This document shows, piece after piece, positions 1-7,237 of a stretch of DNA of 9,774 bases. Location of the stretch: contig CAIWVT010000297.1 in assembly GCA_903916135.1 (NCBI GenBank), positions 1 through 9,774 of the forward strand, written 5' to 3'. The notes below the pieces were generated by a model, which worked only from the letters and a program-made list of their open reading frames with translations, did no database searches and was not told the DNA's origin. The position numbers and the translations under genes were made by a program. The first letter of the stretch is position 1, and each line of letters begins with the position of its first letter. This DNA is from an uncultured bacterium. Its GTDB lineage: Bacteria; Bacteroidota; Bacteroidia; Bacteroidales; CAIWKO01.

Positions 1-191
1 TGCACAAGTGTGCAATATATATACTTAGATTAAGTTGCCTATGTGCATAAGTGTGAAAGATATATACTTAGATTAAGTTGCATATATGCACAAGTGTGCA
101 AGATATATACTTAGATAAAGTTGCCTATATGCACAAGTGTGCAAGATATATACTTAGATAAAGTTGCCTATATGCACAAGTGCGTAACATA
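1..191. repeat. Tandem array of 43-bp units, each with a 14-bp dyad
   Basis: Units begin at 1, 44, 87, 130 and 173; the fifth is partial and fades by about 191. Units 3 and 4 are identical over 43 bp; units 1 and 2 differ at a handful of bases. Each unit opens with TGCACAAGTGTGCA, a dyad in which TGCACA and TGTGCA are exact reverse complements around AG, followed by an AT-rich stretch (ATATATACTTAGAT) and AAGTTGCCTATA. The dyad is intact in units 1, 3 and 4 and degenerate in 2 and 5. The array begins at base 1 of the window, so it may extend upstream. No function is known to me. Confidence 0.95.
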
Positions 192-274
192 ATAGAAATG
201 TGTTGTTTATTTATGACACTTTTTATGCTCACAAAAATATTTATATATTTTTCTTAATTTCATTGAAAAAAAAT
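192..274. other. AT-rich spacer without a gene
   Basis: Together with the repeat array this makes 330 bases without a gene. The stretch is strongly AT-rich with runs of A and T. I see no ORF, RNA gene or further repeat copy in it. Confidence 0.6.
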
Positions 275-304
275 TTGCCATATTATTGGAAAGTATTATT
301 TTTG
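275..304 (+). promoter_or_regulatory. Bacteroidota-type promoter for the gene at 331
   Basis: TTG at 275-277 is followed after 19 bp by TATTTTTG at 297-304. This matches the -33 (TTG) and -7 (TAnnTTTG) elements of the primary sigma factor in this phylum. It would start transcription around 310, leaving a leader of about 20 nt before the ATG at 331. It rules out the in-frame TTG at 286 as a start, because that codon lies inside the promoter. Confidence 0.8.
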
Positions 305-330
305 CCACTTATTTAATAAAAACCACAACT

Positions 331-1284
331 ATGATAGACCTAACAAATTTTTTTTCGAATCAATTCTCAAACCTAAGAGTATCATTTGAGAATAAAAAAC
401 TGGGTAGCGACGACTGTATTGGTAAATTGATAGCTCAAAATATCAATCATGAGCGCGACCAAATGATAGCCGATACGAAAGCCGCACATGAAGGTTTTTT
501 TGGCAAACTAGGGGTAATTACATTCAATTTGGGTGAACAAACAGATCAAACGGCTGACGTTGACAAAATCATTGCTGATTTCCAAACACGTTGCACCGAA
601 TTGAATGCCTATTTCATTTATACCAAACTAATCAAAACACCTTTATATAAAGTGTTTTTTCCACTTGGTGTGATGGAATATACTCAACGCGCCAACAAAG
701 GTAATATAGAAAATTATATGGAAGCTATGGTTTTAGCTATCACAGCACATACAGCAGCAGCCGGTGGTGAAGATGTTTTGGATGAATTCACAGCATTTCA
801 AACCAACTATGCAGCAGCTCGCGGAATGCAAACTACTGATAAGGGATTGGTTACGGGTTCGCGCGATAGTCGCGATGCAGCCGAAATTGTGTGGGCAAAA
901 CAAATGCAAAAAAACTTACTCAATTTGGCATTGGAATTTATTGGTCAACCAGAAAAAATGCACCTATTCTTTTCGCAACAATATTTTCAACAACACCGTT
1001 CATCAGCTTCCGAGCATGTAGGCACCCTCACAGGCACGGCTTTCCGCGGACATACTATTGTTCCCGAACCCGAAGTGCTGGTTCATGTGGTGGACGGCAA
1101 CATCGCTGATGTTTTTACCAAACCCGATGGAACCTTTCGCACCCACCACCTGAAAGATGGATTTTATAAAGTTCAATTCAGCAAACCAGGCTTCATCACG
1201 CAGGAAATCACCATCGAAATCAAAAATAATGAGGACACCATCTGCGATGTTATGATGGAAATATCCACTCAGGACGTTTCCTAA
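331..1284 (+). CDS. Uncharacterised protein with C-terminal carboxypeptidase-regulatory-like domain
   Basis: 317 residues from the ATG at 331. I do not recognise the N-terminal family. Residues 1 to about 220 look largely alpha-helical, with charged stretches and no signal peptide or membrane segment, so the protein appears cytosolic. Residues about 230-311 read as a small beta-sandwich of the carboxypeptidase regulatory-like type: an EPEVLVHVVDG strand pair, the KPDGTFR turn at 265-270, LKDGFYKVQFSKPGF at 274-288, then a final ITIEI strand. In this phylum that fold is usually found on exported proteins, so its attachment to an unsignalled helical domain is unusual. The gene has its own promoter and a hairpin terminator, so it is probably transcribed alone. 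An upstream TTG start would add 15 residues but overlaps the promoter. The CDS is secure; the C-terminal fold is moderately secure; the function is unknown. Confidence 0.85.
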   Translation: MIDLTNFFSNQFSNLRVSFENKKLGSDDCIGKLIAQNINHERDQMIADTKAAHEGFFGKLGVITFNLGEQTDQTADVDKIIADFQTRCTELNAYFIYTKLIKTPLYKVFFPLGVMEYTQRANKGNIENYMEAMVLAITAHTAAAGGEDVLDEFTAFQTNYAAARGMQTTDKGLVTGSRDSRDAAEIVWAKQMQKNLLNLALEFIGQPEKMHLFFSQQYFQQHRSSASEHVGTLTGTAFRGHTIVPEPEVLVHVVDGNIADVFTKPDGTFRTHHLKDGFYKVQFSKPGFITQEITIEIKNNEDTICDVMMEISTQDVS

Positions 1285-1304
1285 GGTATCAGATATTCAA
1301 AAAA

Positions 1305-1337
1305 GAAAAAGGTTTGCCCATCAGCAAGCCTTTTTTA
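1305..1337 (+). terminator. Intrinsic terminator after the gene at 331
   Basis: AAGGTTTGC (1309-1317) pairs with GCAAGCCTT (1324-1332) around the loop CCATCA, giving a 9-bp stem with one G-U pair. It is followed by a run of T to 1336 and preceded by an A-rich tract, so it may work in both directions. It lies 24 bp after the stop codon. Confidence 0.8.
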
Positions 1338-1342
1338 TTATC

Positions 1343-1386
1343 ATCCCAACAACATACCAATCCAACAATATAACAATCCAACAATT
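1343..1386. repeat. Short imperfect direct repeat, CAATCCAACAAT
   Basis: CAATCCAACAAT occurs at 1358-1369 and again at 1374-1385 (16-bp period), with a related ATCCCAACAACAT just upstream. It is a small low-complexity repeat between the terminator and the next promoter region. No role is suggested. Confidence 0.6.
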
Positions 1387-1448
1387 CCACACTTTAATGC
1401 TTCTAAAAAATATTTGCTCAATTTGTATCATCGTATGATAATTTGTTA

Positions 1449-1456
1449 TAATTTTG
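1449..1456 (+). promoter_or_regulatory. icd: Probable -7 element before the dehydrogenase gene
   Basis: TAATTTTG fits the TAnnTTTG -7 consensus and lies 46 bp before the ATG at 1502. The -33 box is not clear: the nearest upstream TTG (1423-1425) would leave a 23-bp spacer, longer than usual. The preceding gene ends in a terminator, so a promoter is expected here. Confidence 0.4.
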
Positions 1457-1501
1457 TCGCCTAAATTAAAAACATAAACACTTAAATAAAATTAACTACT
1501 T

Positions 1502-2692
1502 ATGGAAAAAAGAACCATCGTAACTATGCCCGGTGATGGCATAGGAAAACCTGTGTTAGACGAGTGCATCCGCGTGTTGGATGCCGTTGGATTTAAAGCG
1601 AATTATGTGAACGGCGACATCGGCTGGGAGTTTTGGTGCAAAGAAGGCAACCCGCTTCCCGAGCGCACTATCAAGCTGTTGGAAGAACACAAAATTGGGC
1701 TGTTTGGTGCCATCACGTCCAAACCAAAAGACAAAGCAGCCGCCGAATTGGCGCCTGAGTTGCAAGGCAAAAACATACAGTATTACAGTCCCATTGTTGC
1801 TATGCGTCAGCATTTCGATTTGGATTTGTGTATGCGTCCGTGCAAAACTTTTCCATCGAACCCCTTGAATTTCATCCGTCGCGGTGCAGGCACTTCGATT
1901 GAAGAACCTGTGGTGGATGTGATGATTTTCCGTCAAAACACCGAAGGGCTTTATGGCGGCGTGGAATGGACCAACCCTGGCGATTTGGTGTATGACGCTC
2001 TGATGACTCACCCCAAGTTTCGCGAAAACTTTGCATGGTGTCCACGTCCCGAACTGGCAGTTTCCACGCGTATCTTCACCAAGAAATATACCACACGCAT
2101 TGTGAGAGCTGCTTTTGAATATGCAAAAAATCGTGGCTACAGCAAAATCACCGTATGCGAAAAACCCAACGTCATCCGCGAAACTTCGGGCATGATGTTG
2201 AAAATTGCGCAAGAGATGTCGAAAGCTGACTATCCTAACATTTGGGTGGAAGACGTGAATATAGATGCTATGATGATGTGGTTAACCAAGAATCCTGAAA
2301 ACTATAACGTTATAGTGGCAGGAAATATGTTTGGCGACATCGTTTCCGACGGATTTGCCGGACTGGTTGGCGGCTTAGGCTTTGCTTGTAGTGCCAACAT
2401 CGGACCGGAAGTTGCCGTGTTTGAACCTACACACGGTTCGGCACCGAAATATGCCGATTATCCTGTTTCTATTGTCAACCCCATTGCCATGATACTTTCT
2501 GCTGTGATGATGCTCGACCATATTGGCGAAAGCGAAATGGCAGCCCGCATCAAAAAAGCGGTGTCGGAAGTGGTGGCAGAAGGCAAAGTGAAAGCCTACG
2601 ATATGCTGAAGATGAAAGGTACGCCCGATGTAGTCAATCAGGGAGCGGTTTCCACTAAGGCGATGGCGGATGCGGTAATCGCAAAATTGTAA
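1502..2692 (+). CDS. icd: Isocitrate dehydrogenase-type decarboxylating dehydrogenase
   Basis: 396 residues, full length for the isocitrate/isopropylmalate dehydrogenase family. The likely reaction is isocitrate to 2-oxoglutarate and CO2 in the cytosol. Visible family features are the N-terminal PGDGIG (10-15); the substrate segment SPIVAMR (96-102) with Arg112; FRQNTEGLYGG (143-153), the isocitrate-type form rather than RELTGG of isopropylmalate dehydrogenase; the Lys-x-Asn pair at 221/223; metal-binding Asp255, Asp279 and Asp283; and the coenzyme loop THGSAPKY (310-317). Lys-Tyr in that loop matches NADP-dependent E. coli Icd, whereas NAD enzymes usually have Asp-Ile, so NADP is the better guess. 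The Asn that follows the phosphorylatable Ser by two residues in E. coli is Ile98 here. Homoisocitrate or tartrate dehydrogenase remain possible. An aconitase-type enzyme lies 2.7 kb downstream and supports the isocitrate assignment. Confidence 0.8.
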   Translation: MEKRTIVTMPGDGIGKPVLDECIRVLDAVGFKANYVNGDIGWEFWCKEGNPLPERTIKLLEEHKIGLFGAITSKPKDKAAAELAPELQGKNIQYYSPIVAMRQHFDLDLCMRPCKTFPSNPLNFIRRGAGTSIEEPVVDVMIFRQNTEGLYGGVEWTNPGDLVYDALMTHPKFRENFAWCPRPELAVSTRIFTKKYTTRIVRAAFEYAKNRGYSKITVCEKPNVIRETSGMMLKIAQEMSKADYPNIWVEDVNIDAMMMWLTKNPENYNVIVAGNMFGDIVSDGFAGLVGGLGFACSANIGPEVAVFEPTHGSAPKYADYPVSIVNPIAMILSAVMMLDHIGESEMAARIKKAVSEVVAEGKVKAYDMLKMKGTPDVVNQGAVSTKAMADAVIAKL

Positions 2693-2716
2693 ACAATTTC
2701 CGTTTATAATAACATA

Positions 2717-2767
2717 CAAAACAGATTGATGTTTTTCATTTATTTTGAACTTCTTCAATCTGTTTTG
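2717..2767 (+). terminator. 13-bp inverted repeat after icd, possible terminator
   Basis: CAAAACAGATTGA (2717-2729) is the exact reverse complement of TCAATCTGTTTTG (2755-2767), with a 25-nt loop. The descending arm is T-rich, but there is no free T run after it, so termination is plausible rather than certain. It lies between the stop of icd (2692) and the next start (2791). I found no clear promoter for the following gene. Confidence 0.45.
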
Positions 2768-2790
2768 CTATATCAATAAGATATAATTCG

Positions 2791-3669
2791 ATGACTAAAT
2801 CATTAAAAACTAAGTTCATTACGGCAACCCTAATGGGTGCTATGCTTTTAGTTTTATGTGTTTCGGGCAGAAGTCAGGATAAGCTGCCAACCAAGGAAGC
2901 CATTCAATGGAAGACTCTTGATGTGGGACTTGCCATTGCCGAAATTCCGGGACCTTTCGTTTCCAAATATTCCGATTCGAAGGTTACAGTGGTGAAGATT
3001 AATCCTGATAATTTTGATTTTGATTTGATAATAGCCACCGAAAGCGACACTACCTTGCGAACCATCAAAGATTGGTGTACATTGAAGCACCTTTGCGGAG
3101 CTATAAATGCCGGAATGTATTCCTTGCAAGACCATATCACTGCGATGGGATATATGCAGAACTATACATTCGTGAACAATCCCGTTGTGAAAGAAAGTTT
3201 TAATGCGTTGGCGGTATTTAATCCCAAGAATGCGTCACTGCCTTCGTTTCAAATTGTGGATATGGCGAATGAGGATTGGAAAGCCATCCTTGAAAACTAC
3301 AATTGTTGTTTTCAATCCATTCGCATGATTGATAATACGGGCAATGCCATTTATTGGAGTCACAAACCCATTTTGAGTTGTAGTATGTGCGTTCTTGCAA
3401 AAGATAAGGCAGGCAATGTGTTGTTTTTGTTTGCGCGCTCGCCCTACAATGCCAATGAGTTTATTGATTTTATGTTAGGGGCGGATTTGAATATACAAAC
3501 GGCAATGTACTTGGAAGGCGGACCCGAAACTTCAATTTATGTGAAAGCAGCAGATGTTGAACTGTGCAAGTTTGGCAGCTATGTGTCAGGCTCAAATCCT
3601 GATGATGACAATGTGAAATTGTGGAAATTACCAAACATATTGGGGTTTCATAAAAAGATGGCGAATTAA
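2791..3669 (+). CDS. Secreted phosphodiester-glycosidase-like protein (NAGPA/DUF2233 fold)
   Basis: 292 residues. Residues 1-29 form a signal peptide: Lys-rich start, hydrophobic core TATLMGAMLLVLCV, then a polar SGRSQ. Cys23 sits after VL, which is a poor lipobox, so signal peptidase I cleavage is more likely than a lipoprotein. The mature protein resembles the phosphodiester glycosidase family of human N-acetylglucosamine-1-phosphodiester alpha-N-acetylglucosaminidase and bacterial DUF2233 proteins: KINPDNFDFDLI (69-80), CGAINAGMY (102-110), QSIRMI (175-180), the strand NVLFLFARSPY (209-219), and LEGGPETSIYV (241-251), which corresponds to the conserved DGG/EGG glycine loop. Such proteins hydrolyse sugar phosphodiesters in the periplasm or outside the cell; the substrate here is unknown. 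The next gene starts 11 bp after its stop, so the two are probably co-transcribed. The family is fairly sure, the reaction is inferred. Confidence 0.75.
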   Translation: MTKSLKTKFITATLMGAMLLVLCVSGRSQDKLPTKEAIQWKTLDVGLAIAEIPGPFVSKYSDSKVTVVKINPDNFDFDLIIATESDTTLRTIKDWCTLKHLCGAINAGMYSLQDHITAMGYMQNYTFVNNPVVKESFNALAVFNPKNASLPSFQIVDMANEDWKAILENYNCCFQSIRMIDNTGNAIYWSHKPILSCSMCVLAKDKAGNVLFLFARSPYNANEFIDFMLGADLNIQTAMYLEGGPETSIYVKAADVELCKFGSYVSGSNPDDDNVKLWKLPNILGFHKKMAN

Positions 3670-3680
3670 AAAAGAGGATA

Positions 3681-4790
3681 ATGTATCAGCGATTAAAGAA
3701 AAACAAAACTATCAGATATACCACCATAACGGTGATTTTGCTGTTTGCGTTGAATGGTTTTGTGCTCACTTCTGCTTTTATTGGCATCAAACTTCATCTT
3801 TTCAATGATCCGGGGGCGGTTGATTATAACGATCGCTATTTTCAGAAGTTGGACGATGACTACACCACCTTTCAAATGGACACTTCCAAAAATGAAGTCT
3901 CACGCATCGCGAAGTTTTATGCAAAGCTCAATATATTAAATGAGTATTATCCCCTAAATGCACAATTGATTCAAAAGGCTTATGTGCAGCACAAAAATAT
4001 TGCACTTGCTGAACGCATGATAGATGCCATCAACCTGAGCATGATTGATAGCAATGGGTATAATTCGAAAATCAATGAATGTAATCTCCTATATTCCAGA
4101 GAAGCGACCGCGACATCAAAAAGCTGCAATTTGTTCGAATGGATGAACATCATCGAATGGTTGGATTTTAAAATAGCAGTAAGAAAAGATTCTGCACTGA
4201 TTGATAGTGCTTCCCTCGCTATGGATGTGGAGCCGCGTTTGGTGGTTTGTGTATTGATGGGCGAGCAAATGCGTTTGTTTAATTCCTCGCGCGAAATGTA
4301 TAAGAAGGTAATCAGCCCCTTAAAGATTCTCTCCGTAGAGTCAAATTTTGCTTTAGGAGTAACGGGTATCAAAGAGGAAGCGGCTATCAATGCTGAGAAG
4401 TATCTGAAAGATTCGACTTCTATCTTTTATCCCGGGAAGAAATACGTTCATCTGCTGGATTTCCACACAGGTGATATCACCAAAGAACGTTACGATCGGC
4501 TTGTCAACTATCGGAATCATTATTACTCCTATCTGTATGCAGCGGTTATATTGAAAGAAATCAGGCAGCAATGGCTACGTTCGGGTTTTGACATATCCAA
4601 TCGTCCTGAGATTTTGGCTACCTTATATAATGTGGGCTATACGGTGTCTGTTCCAAAACAGAATCCCTCTGTAGGTGGTTCAACCATAAAAATCCATGAT
4701 AAAAATTATACATTTGGATCTTTAGCGTATGAATTTTATTATTCGGGCGAGCTTGCAGATGTTTTTCCTTATGAACCCAATTGTTGGTAA
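3681..4790 (+). CDS. Membrane-anchored protein, lytic-transglycosylase-like
   Basis: 369 residues. A single membrane helix lies at about 14-37 after a Lys/Arg-rich start, so the bulk should face the periplasm. I do not recognise a named family, but the C-terminal half carries three motifs in the order seen in SLT-type lytic transglycosylases. They are VEPRLVVCVLMGEQ (183-196), where Glu195 would be the catalytic acid; ALGVTGIK (224-231), in the place of the Gly-x-Met-Gln loop; and RPEILATLYNVGY (308-320), in the place of the AYNAG motif. After it comes GGSTIKIHDKNYTFGSLAYEFYYSGEL (332-358). This suggests a peptidoglycan-cleaving or lysozyme-fold protein, but the match is by motif only. The start is supported by AGAGG 6 to 10 bp before the ATG, unusual for this window. 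It is paired with the secreted glycosidase-like gene before it. Stop codons TAA and TAG follow each other. Confidence 0.6.
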   Translation: MYQRLKKNKTIRYTTITVILLFALNGFVLTSAFIGIKLHLFNDPGAVDYNDRYFQKLDDDYTTFQMDTSKNEVSRIAKFYAKLNILNEYYPLNAQLIQKAYVQHKNIALAERMIDAINLSMIDSNGYNSKINECNLLYSREATATSKSCNLFEWMNIIEWLDFKIAVRKDSALIDSASLAMDVEPRLVVCVLMGEQMRLFNSSREMYKKVISPLKILSVESNFALGVTGIKEEAAINAEKYLKDSTSIFYPGKKYVHLLDFHTGDITKERYDRLVNYRNHYYSYLYAAVILKEIRQQWLRSGFDISNRPEILATLYNVGYTVSVPKQNPSVGGSTIKIHDKNYTFGSLAYEFYYSGELADVFPYEPNCW

Positions 4791-4826
4791 TAGAAATAAA
4801 TTATAAACACTAAAAAAAACAAAAAA

Positions 4827-5372
4827 ATGAATGTACAAGTATTAGAATTATGGCCCGAACTCCTATGGATTAAAGATGAATCCTTGAGAGCGGCAACAGC
4901 CAAAACCTGGGAGCTTGCCCTTGAAAAAAGTGTGCTCACCGTAAAAGATTTGAACACAATTCCCTTCACACTACTCTGTGGTCCCGATTTGAAGGTAAGC
5001 TTTATGGGACACAAACGTGCAGTGGTGCATATTGCAAAAGACTGCGGCGATCAAATGAATAAGTTTTTTAAAGAAGACCTTCCTGTTAATATGGATGTGT
5101 TGATTGCAGGTGCTATCCTTGCTGATGTTGGTAAACTATTGGAATACGAACTGAAAGACGGCAAATCCGTTCAAGGGAAATACGGCAAGTATTTACGTCA
5201 TCCGTTTAGTGGCGTATCGTTGGCAGAACAATGCGGTGTTCCTGCTGAGGTTTGTCACATCATTGCTACTCATGCGGGAGAAGGCGATATGGTGAAAAGA
5301 ACCACCGAAGCTTTCGTTGTGCATCATGCAGATTTCATGACATTTGAACCTTTTCGGGACAGACTGAAGTAA
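4827..5372 (+). CDS. HD-domain protein with Ala-Asp in place of the His-Asp doublet
   Basis: 181 residues, with no signal peptide or membrane segment, so cytosolic. The pattern of an HD-superfamily metal-dependent phosphohydrolase is visible: His62 (FMGHKRAVVHIA), the helix ILADVGKLLEYE (97-108), His125 (RHPFSGVSLAE), His149 (IIATHAGEGD) and Asp169 (VVHHADF). In the canonical family the ILADVGK segment reads LxHDxGK, and the His of that doublet binds metal. Here it is Ala99-Asp100. The rest of the motif is intact, so this may be a divergent subfamily using fewer ligands, or a non-catalytic binding protein. The gene lies 36 bp after the transglycosylase-like gene and 26 bp before the aconitase-type gene, probably co-transcribed with the latter. 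No substrate can be named. Confidence 0.75.
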   Translation: MNVQVLELWPELLWIKDESLRAATAKTWELALEKSVLTVKDLNTIPFTLLCGPDLKVSFMGHKRAVVHIAKDCGDQMNKFFKEDLPVNMDVLIAGAILADVGKLLEYELKDGKSVQGKYGKYLRHPFSGVSLAEQCGVPAEVCHIIATHAGEGDMVKRTTEAFVVHHADFMTFEPFRDRLK

Positions 5373-5398
5373 ATTATTTATTTAAAAATACAAAGAGC

Positions 5399-7204
5399 AT
5401 GACACTAATAGAAAAAATCCTCTCCAAACATTCCAATCTATCAACAGTAAAGCCTGATGATATCATTGATGTGATTATAGACACCCGAGCTGCCCGAGAT
5501 TTCGGCGGGGCTAATGTGGTGAAAAACCTTTTAGATAATGGTCTCACCGTTAATGATTCAAGCAAGACCGTATTTACCTTTGATTGTAACCCCGGTGGTT
5601 CGGATCAGAAGTATGCAGCCAACCAACATTATTGCAGACAATATGCCCGCGAAAACAACATTAAAGTGTATGATGTTGATTCGGGTATCGGAACACATCT
5701 TGCCATTGACAGTGGCTTAGCTTGGCCCGGAAGTACTTTTGTTTCTACTGATTCTCATGCTAATATCATGGGTGCCTTAGGTTCGTTTGGACAAGGTATG
5801 GGCGACCAAGACATTGCAGCTGCTTGGGCAAAAGGCTTTGTTTGGTTTAAGGTTCCACAATCCGTAAAGATTACTTTTACAGGGAAACGTCCTGCCAATG
5901 TATCGGCTAAAGACATCGTTTTGAATCTTCTTGGCATTTTTGGCGCCAATAAACTCTTGGGAACATCGGTAGAGATTTATGGCGACGAAGCCGAAAAACT
6001 CACCCTCGACGAACGCATCACCATTTCATCTATGGCAACCGAAATGGGTGCTATCATCATTTTCTTTACTCCAAATGCTGAAATCATCAAGCATTTTGAA
6101 AAAATCACAGGAAGTTCTATTGAATTGATCAAGGCAGATAACGATGCTGTTTACGAACAAACCCATGAAATTGATATCAGCAAATTTGTTCAGATGGTGG
6201 CTAAACCCGGTCATCCTCATGATGACACTTCGGTGGAATCGGTGAAAGGTACCAAAATTGATTCAGCATTTTTAGGAAGTTGCACCAACGGTCGTATTGA
6301 TGATTTGCGCATTGCGGCAGAAATTCTAAAAGGTAGAAAAGTAGCTCCTCAGGTGGTTCTCAAAGTGGTTCCTGCTACGGATGCAATATGGAATCAAGCT
6401 TTGGACGAAGGTTTGGTGAAAATATTTAAAGATGCCGGAGCTATGGTTTCTAATGCCGGTTGCGCTGGTTGTGCTGCCGGACAGGTGGGTCAAAACGGTC
6501 CTCAAGAAGTTACCATAAGCACAGGAAACCGCAATTTTGATGGCAAACAAGGTAAGGGCTATGTTTATTTGGCTTCACCTGCTGTGGTAGCAGCTTCAGC
6601 GGTGGCAGGTTTCATCACAACTCCTGATCAATTGCCTAATGAGCCTGCCCTATTCGGCAAACTTGGCATCATGAAACCTGCAGCAAAGTCTGAGGTGGGC
6701 ACTAAAACCGAAAAACCATCCGTAGTTCAAGGTAAAGTTTGGATAATTAAAAAAGATGATATTGATACCGATATGATTTTCCACAATCGCTATTTGGCTA
6801 TCACCAATATCAACGAAATGGGTCAATATTCCTTCGATAATCTGAAAGGTTATGAGGATTTTGCTAAGAAAGCCAAGGCAGGAGATATCATCATCACGGC
6901 TAAGAACTTCGGTGCAGGTAGCTCACGTCAGCAAGCGGTGGATTGTTTTATTTCTTTAGGAATTTCGTGCATTTTAGCCGAATCTTATGGCGCCATCTAT
7001 GAACGCAATGCTATCAATGCAGCCTTTCCGATACTCACCTACAAGACTGAAATGCTCGACTTGCTTGAACTGAATGATGGCGATACTGTCAAGATTGACT
7101 TTCTGAGTGGCGAAATCACCAATCTGCAAAACAACAAAACAGCGCACACCAATAAGTTTTATGATGCGCAATATCAAATTTATAAAAACGGCGGATTGCT
7201 GTAA
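5399..7204 (+). CDS. Aconitase-superfamily hydro-lyase, large and small domains fused
   Basis: 601 residues, shorter than classical aconitases (about 750-900) and equal to a LeuC-type large subunit joined to a LeuD-type small subunit. The large part (1 to about 425) has STDSHANIMGALGSFGQGMG (116-135) and the three cysteines that hold a [4Fe-4S] cluster: Cys295 in GSCTNGR and Cys355/Cys358 in GCAGC. It ends with GNRNFDGKQGKGYVYLASP (376-394). A linker of about 20 residues leads to the swivelling small domain: DDIDTDMI (453-460), RYLAITN (464-470), GAGSSRQQA (505-513) and ESYGAIYERNAIN (528-540). The reaction is a dehydration-hydration of citrate/isocitrate or a homologue. The small-domain loop YLAIT is neither YLVY (isopropylmalate isomerase) nor YLRT (homoaconitase), so the substrate is open. 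No homocitrate or isopropylmalate synthase is in the window, while an isocitrate dehydrogenase is, which favours aconitase. Confidence 0.85.
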   Translation: MTLIEKILSKHSNLSTVKPDDIIDVIIDTRAARDFGGANVVKNLLDNGLTVNDSSKTVFTFDCNPGGSDQKYAANQHYCRQYARENNIKVYDVDSGIGTHLAIDSGLAWPGSTFVSTDSHANIMGALGSFGQGMGDQDIAAAWAKGFVWFKVPQSVKITFTGKRPANVSAKDIVLNLLGIFGANKLLGTSVEIYGDEAEKLTLDERITISSMATEMGAIIIFFTPNAEIIKHFEKITGSSIELIKADNDAVYEQTHEIDISKFVQMVAKPGHPHDDTSVESVKGTKIDSAFLGSCTNGRIDDLRIAAEILKGRKVAPQVVLKVVPATDAIWNQALDEGLVKIFKDAGAMVSNAGCAGCAAGQVGQNGPQEVTISTGNRNFDGKQGKGYVYLASPAVVAASAVAGFITTPDQLPNEPALFGKLGIMKPAAKSEVGTKTEKPSVVQGKVWIIKKDDIDTDMIFHNRYLAITNINEMGQYSFDNLKGYEDFAKKAKAGDIIITAKNFGAGSSRQQAVDCFISLGISCILAESYGAIYERNAINAAFPILTYKTEMLDLLELNDGDTVKIDFLSGEITNLQNNKTAHTNKFYDAQYQIYKNGGLL

Positions 7205-7209
7205 TACAT

Positions 7210-7235
7210 AAAAGGGGCAAGTGATTGCCCCTTTT
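7210..7235 (+). terminator. Perfect 11-bp hairpin between aconitase-type and decarboxylase genes
   Basis: AAAAGGGGCAA (7210-7220) pairs exactly with TTGCCCCTTTT (7225-7235) around the tetraloop GTGA, a GNRA-type loop. The four T residues belong to the stem, and C follows. It looks like a terminator for the upstream gene, but it ends only 2 bases before the ATG at 7238, so it would also shield or pause at that start. It could act as terminator, attenuator or mRNA end protection. Confidence 0.8.
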
Positions 7236-7237
7236 CA

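Noticed and set aside
1..191. CRISPR array
   Set aside because: Units are near-identical over their full 43 bp, with no unique spacers and no cas genes nearby.
286..330. TTG start at 286 extending the first protein by 15 residues
   Set aside because: The codon lies inside a well-formed -33/-7 promoter (275-304), and the extra residues form no signal peptide. ATG at 331 is the better start.
1556..2212. 218-codon open frame on the minus strand within icd
   Set aside because: It is antisense to a gene with intact family motifs; its translation shows no recognisable features and is rich in His and Phe, as expected of a shadow frame.
1502..2692. 3-Isopropylmalate dehydrogenase (leuB)
   Set aside because: The sequence has FRQNTEGLYGG, the isocitrate-type form, not the RELTGG motif of LeuB, and the coenzyme loop has Lys-Tyr rather than Asp-Ile.
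2684..2699. Small palindrome over the icd stop codon as terminator
   Set aside because: AAATTG/CAATTT is a weak AT-only 6-bp stem without a T run; the 13-bp inverted repeat just downstream is the stronger candidate.
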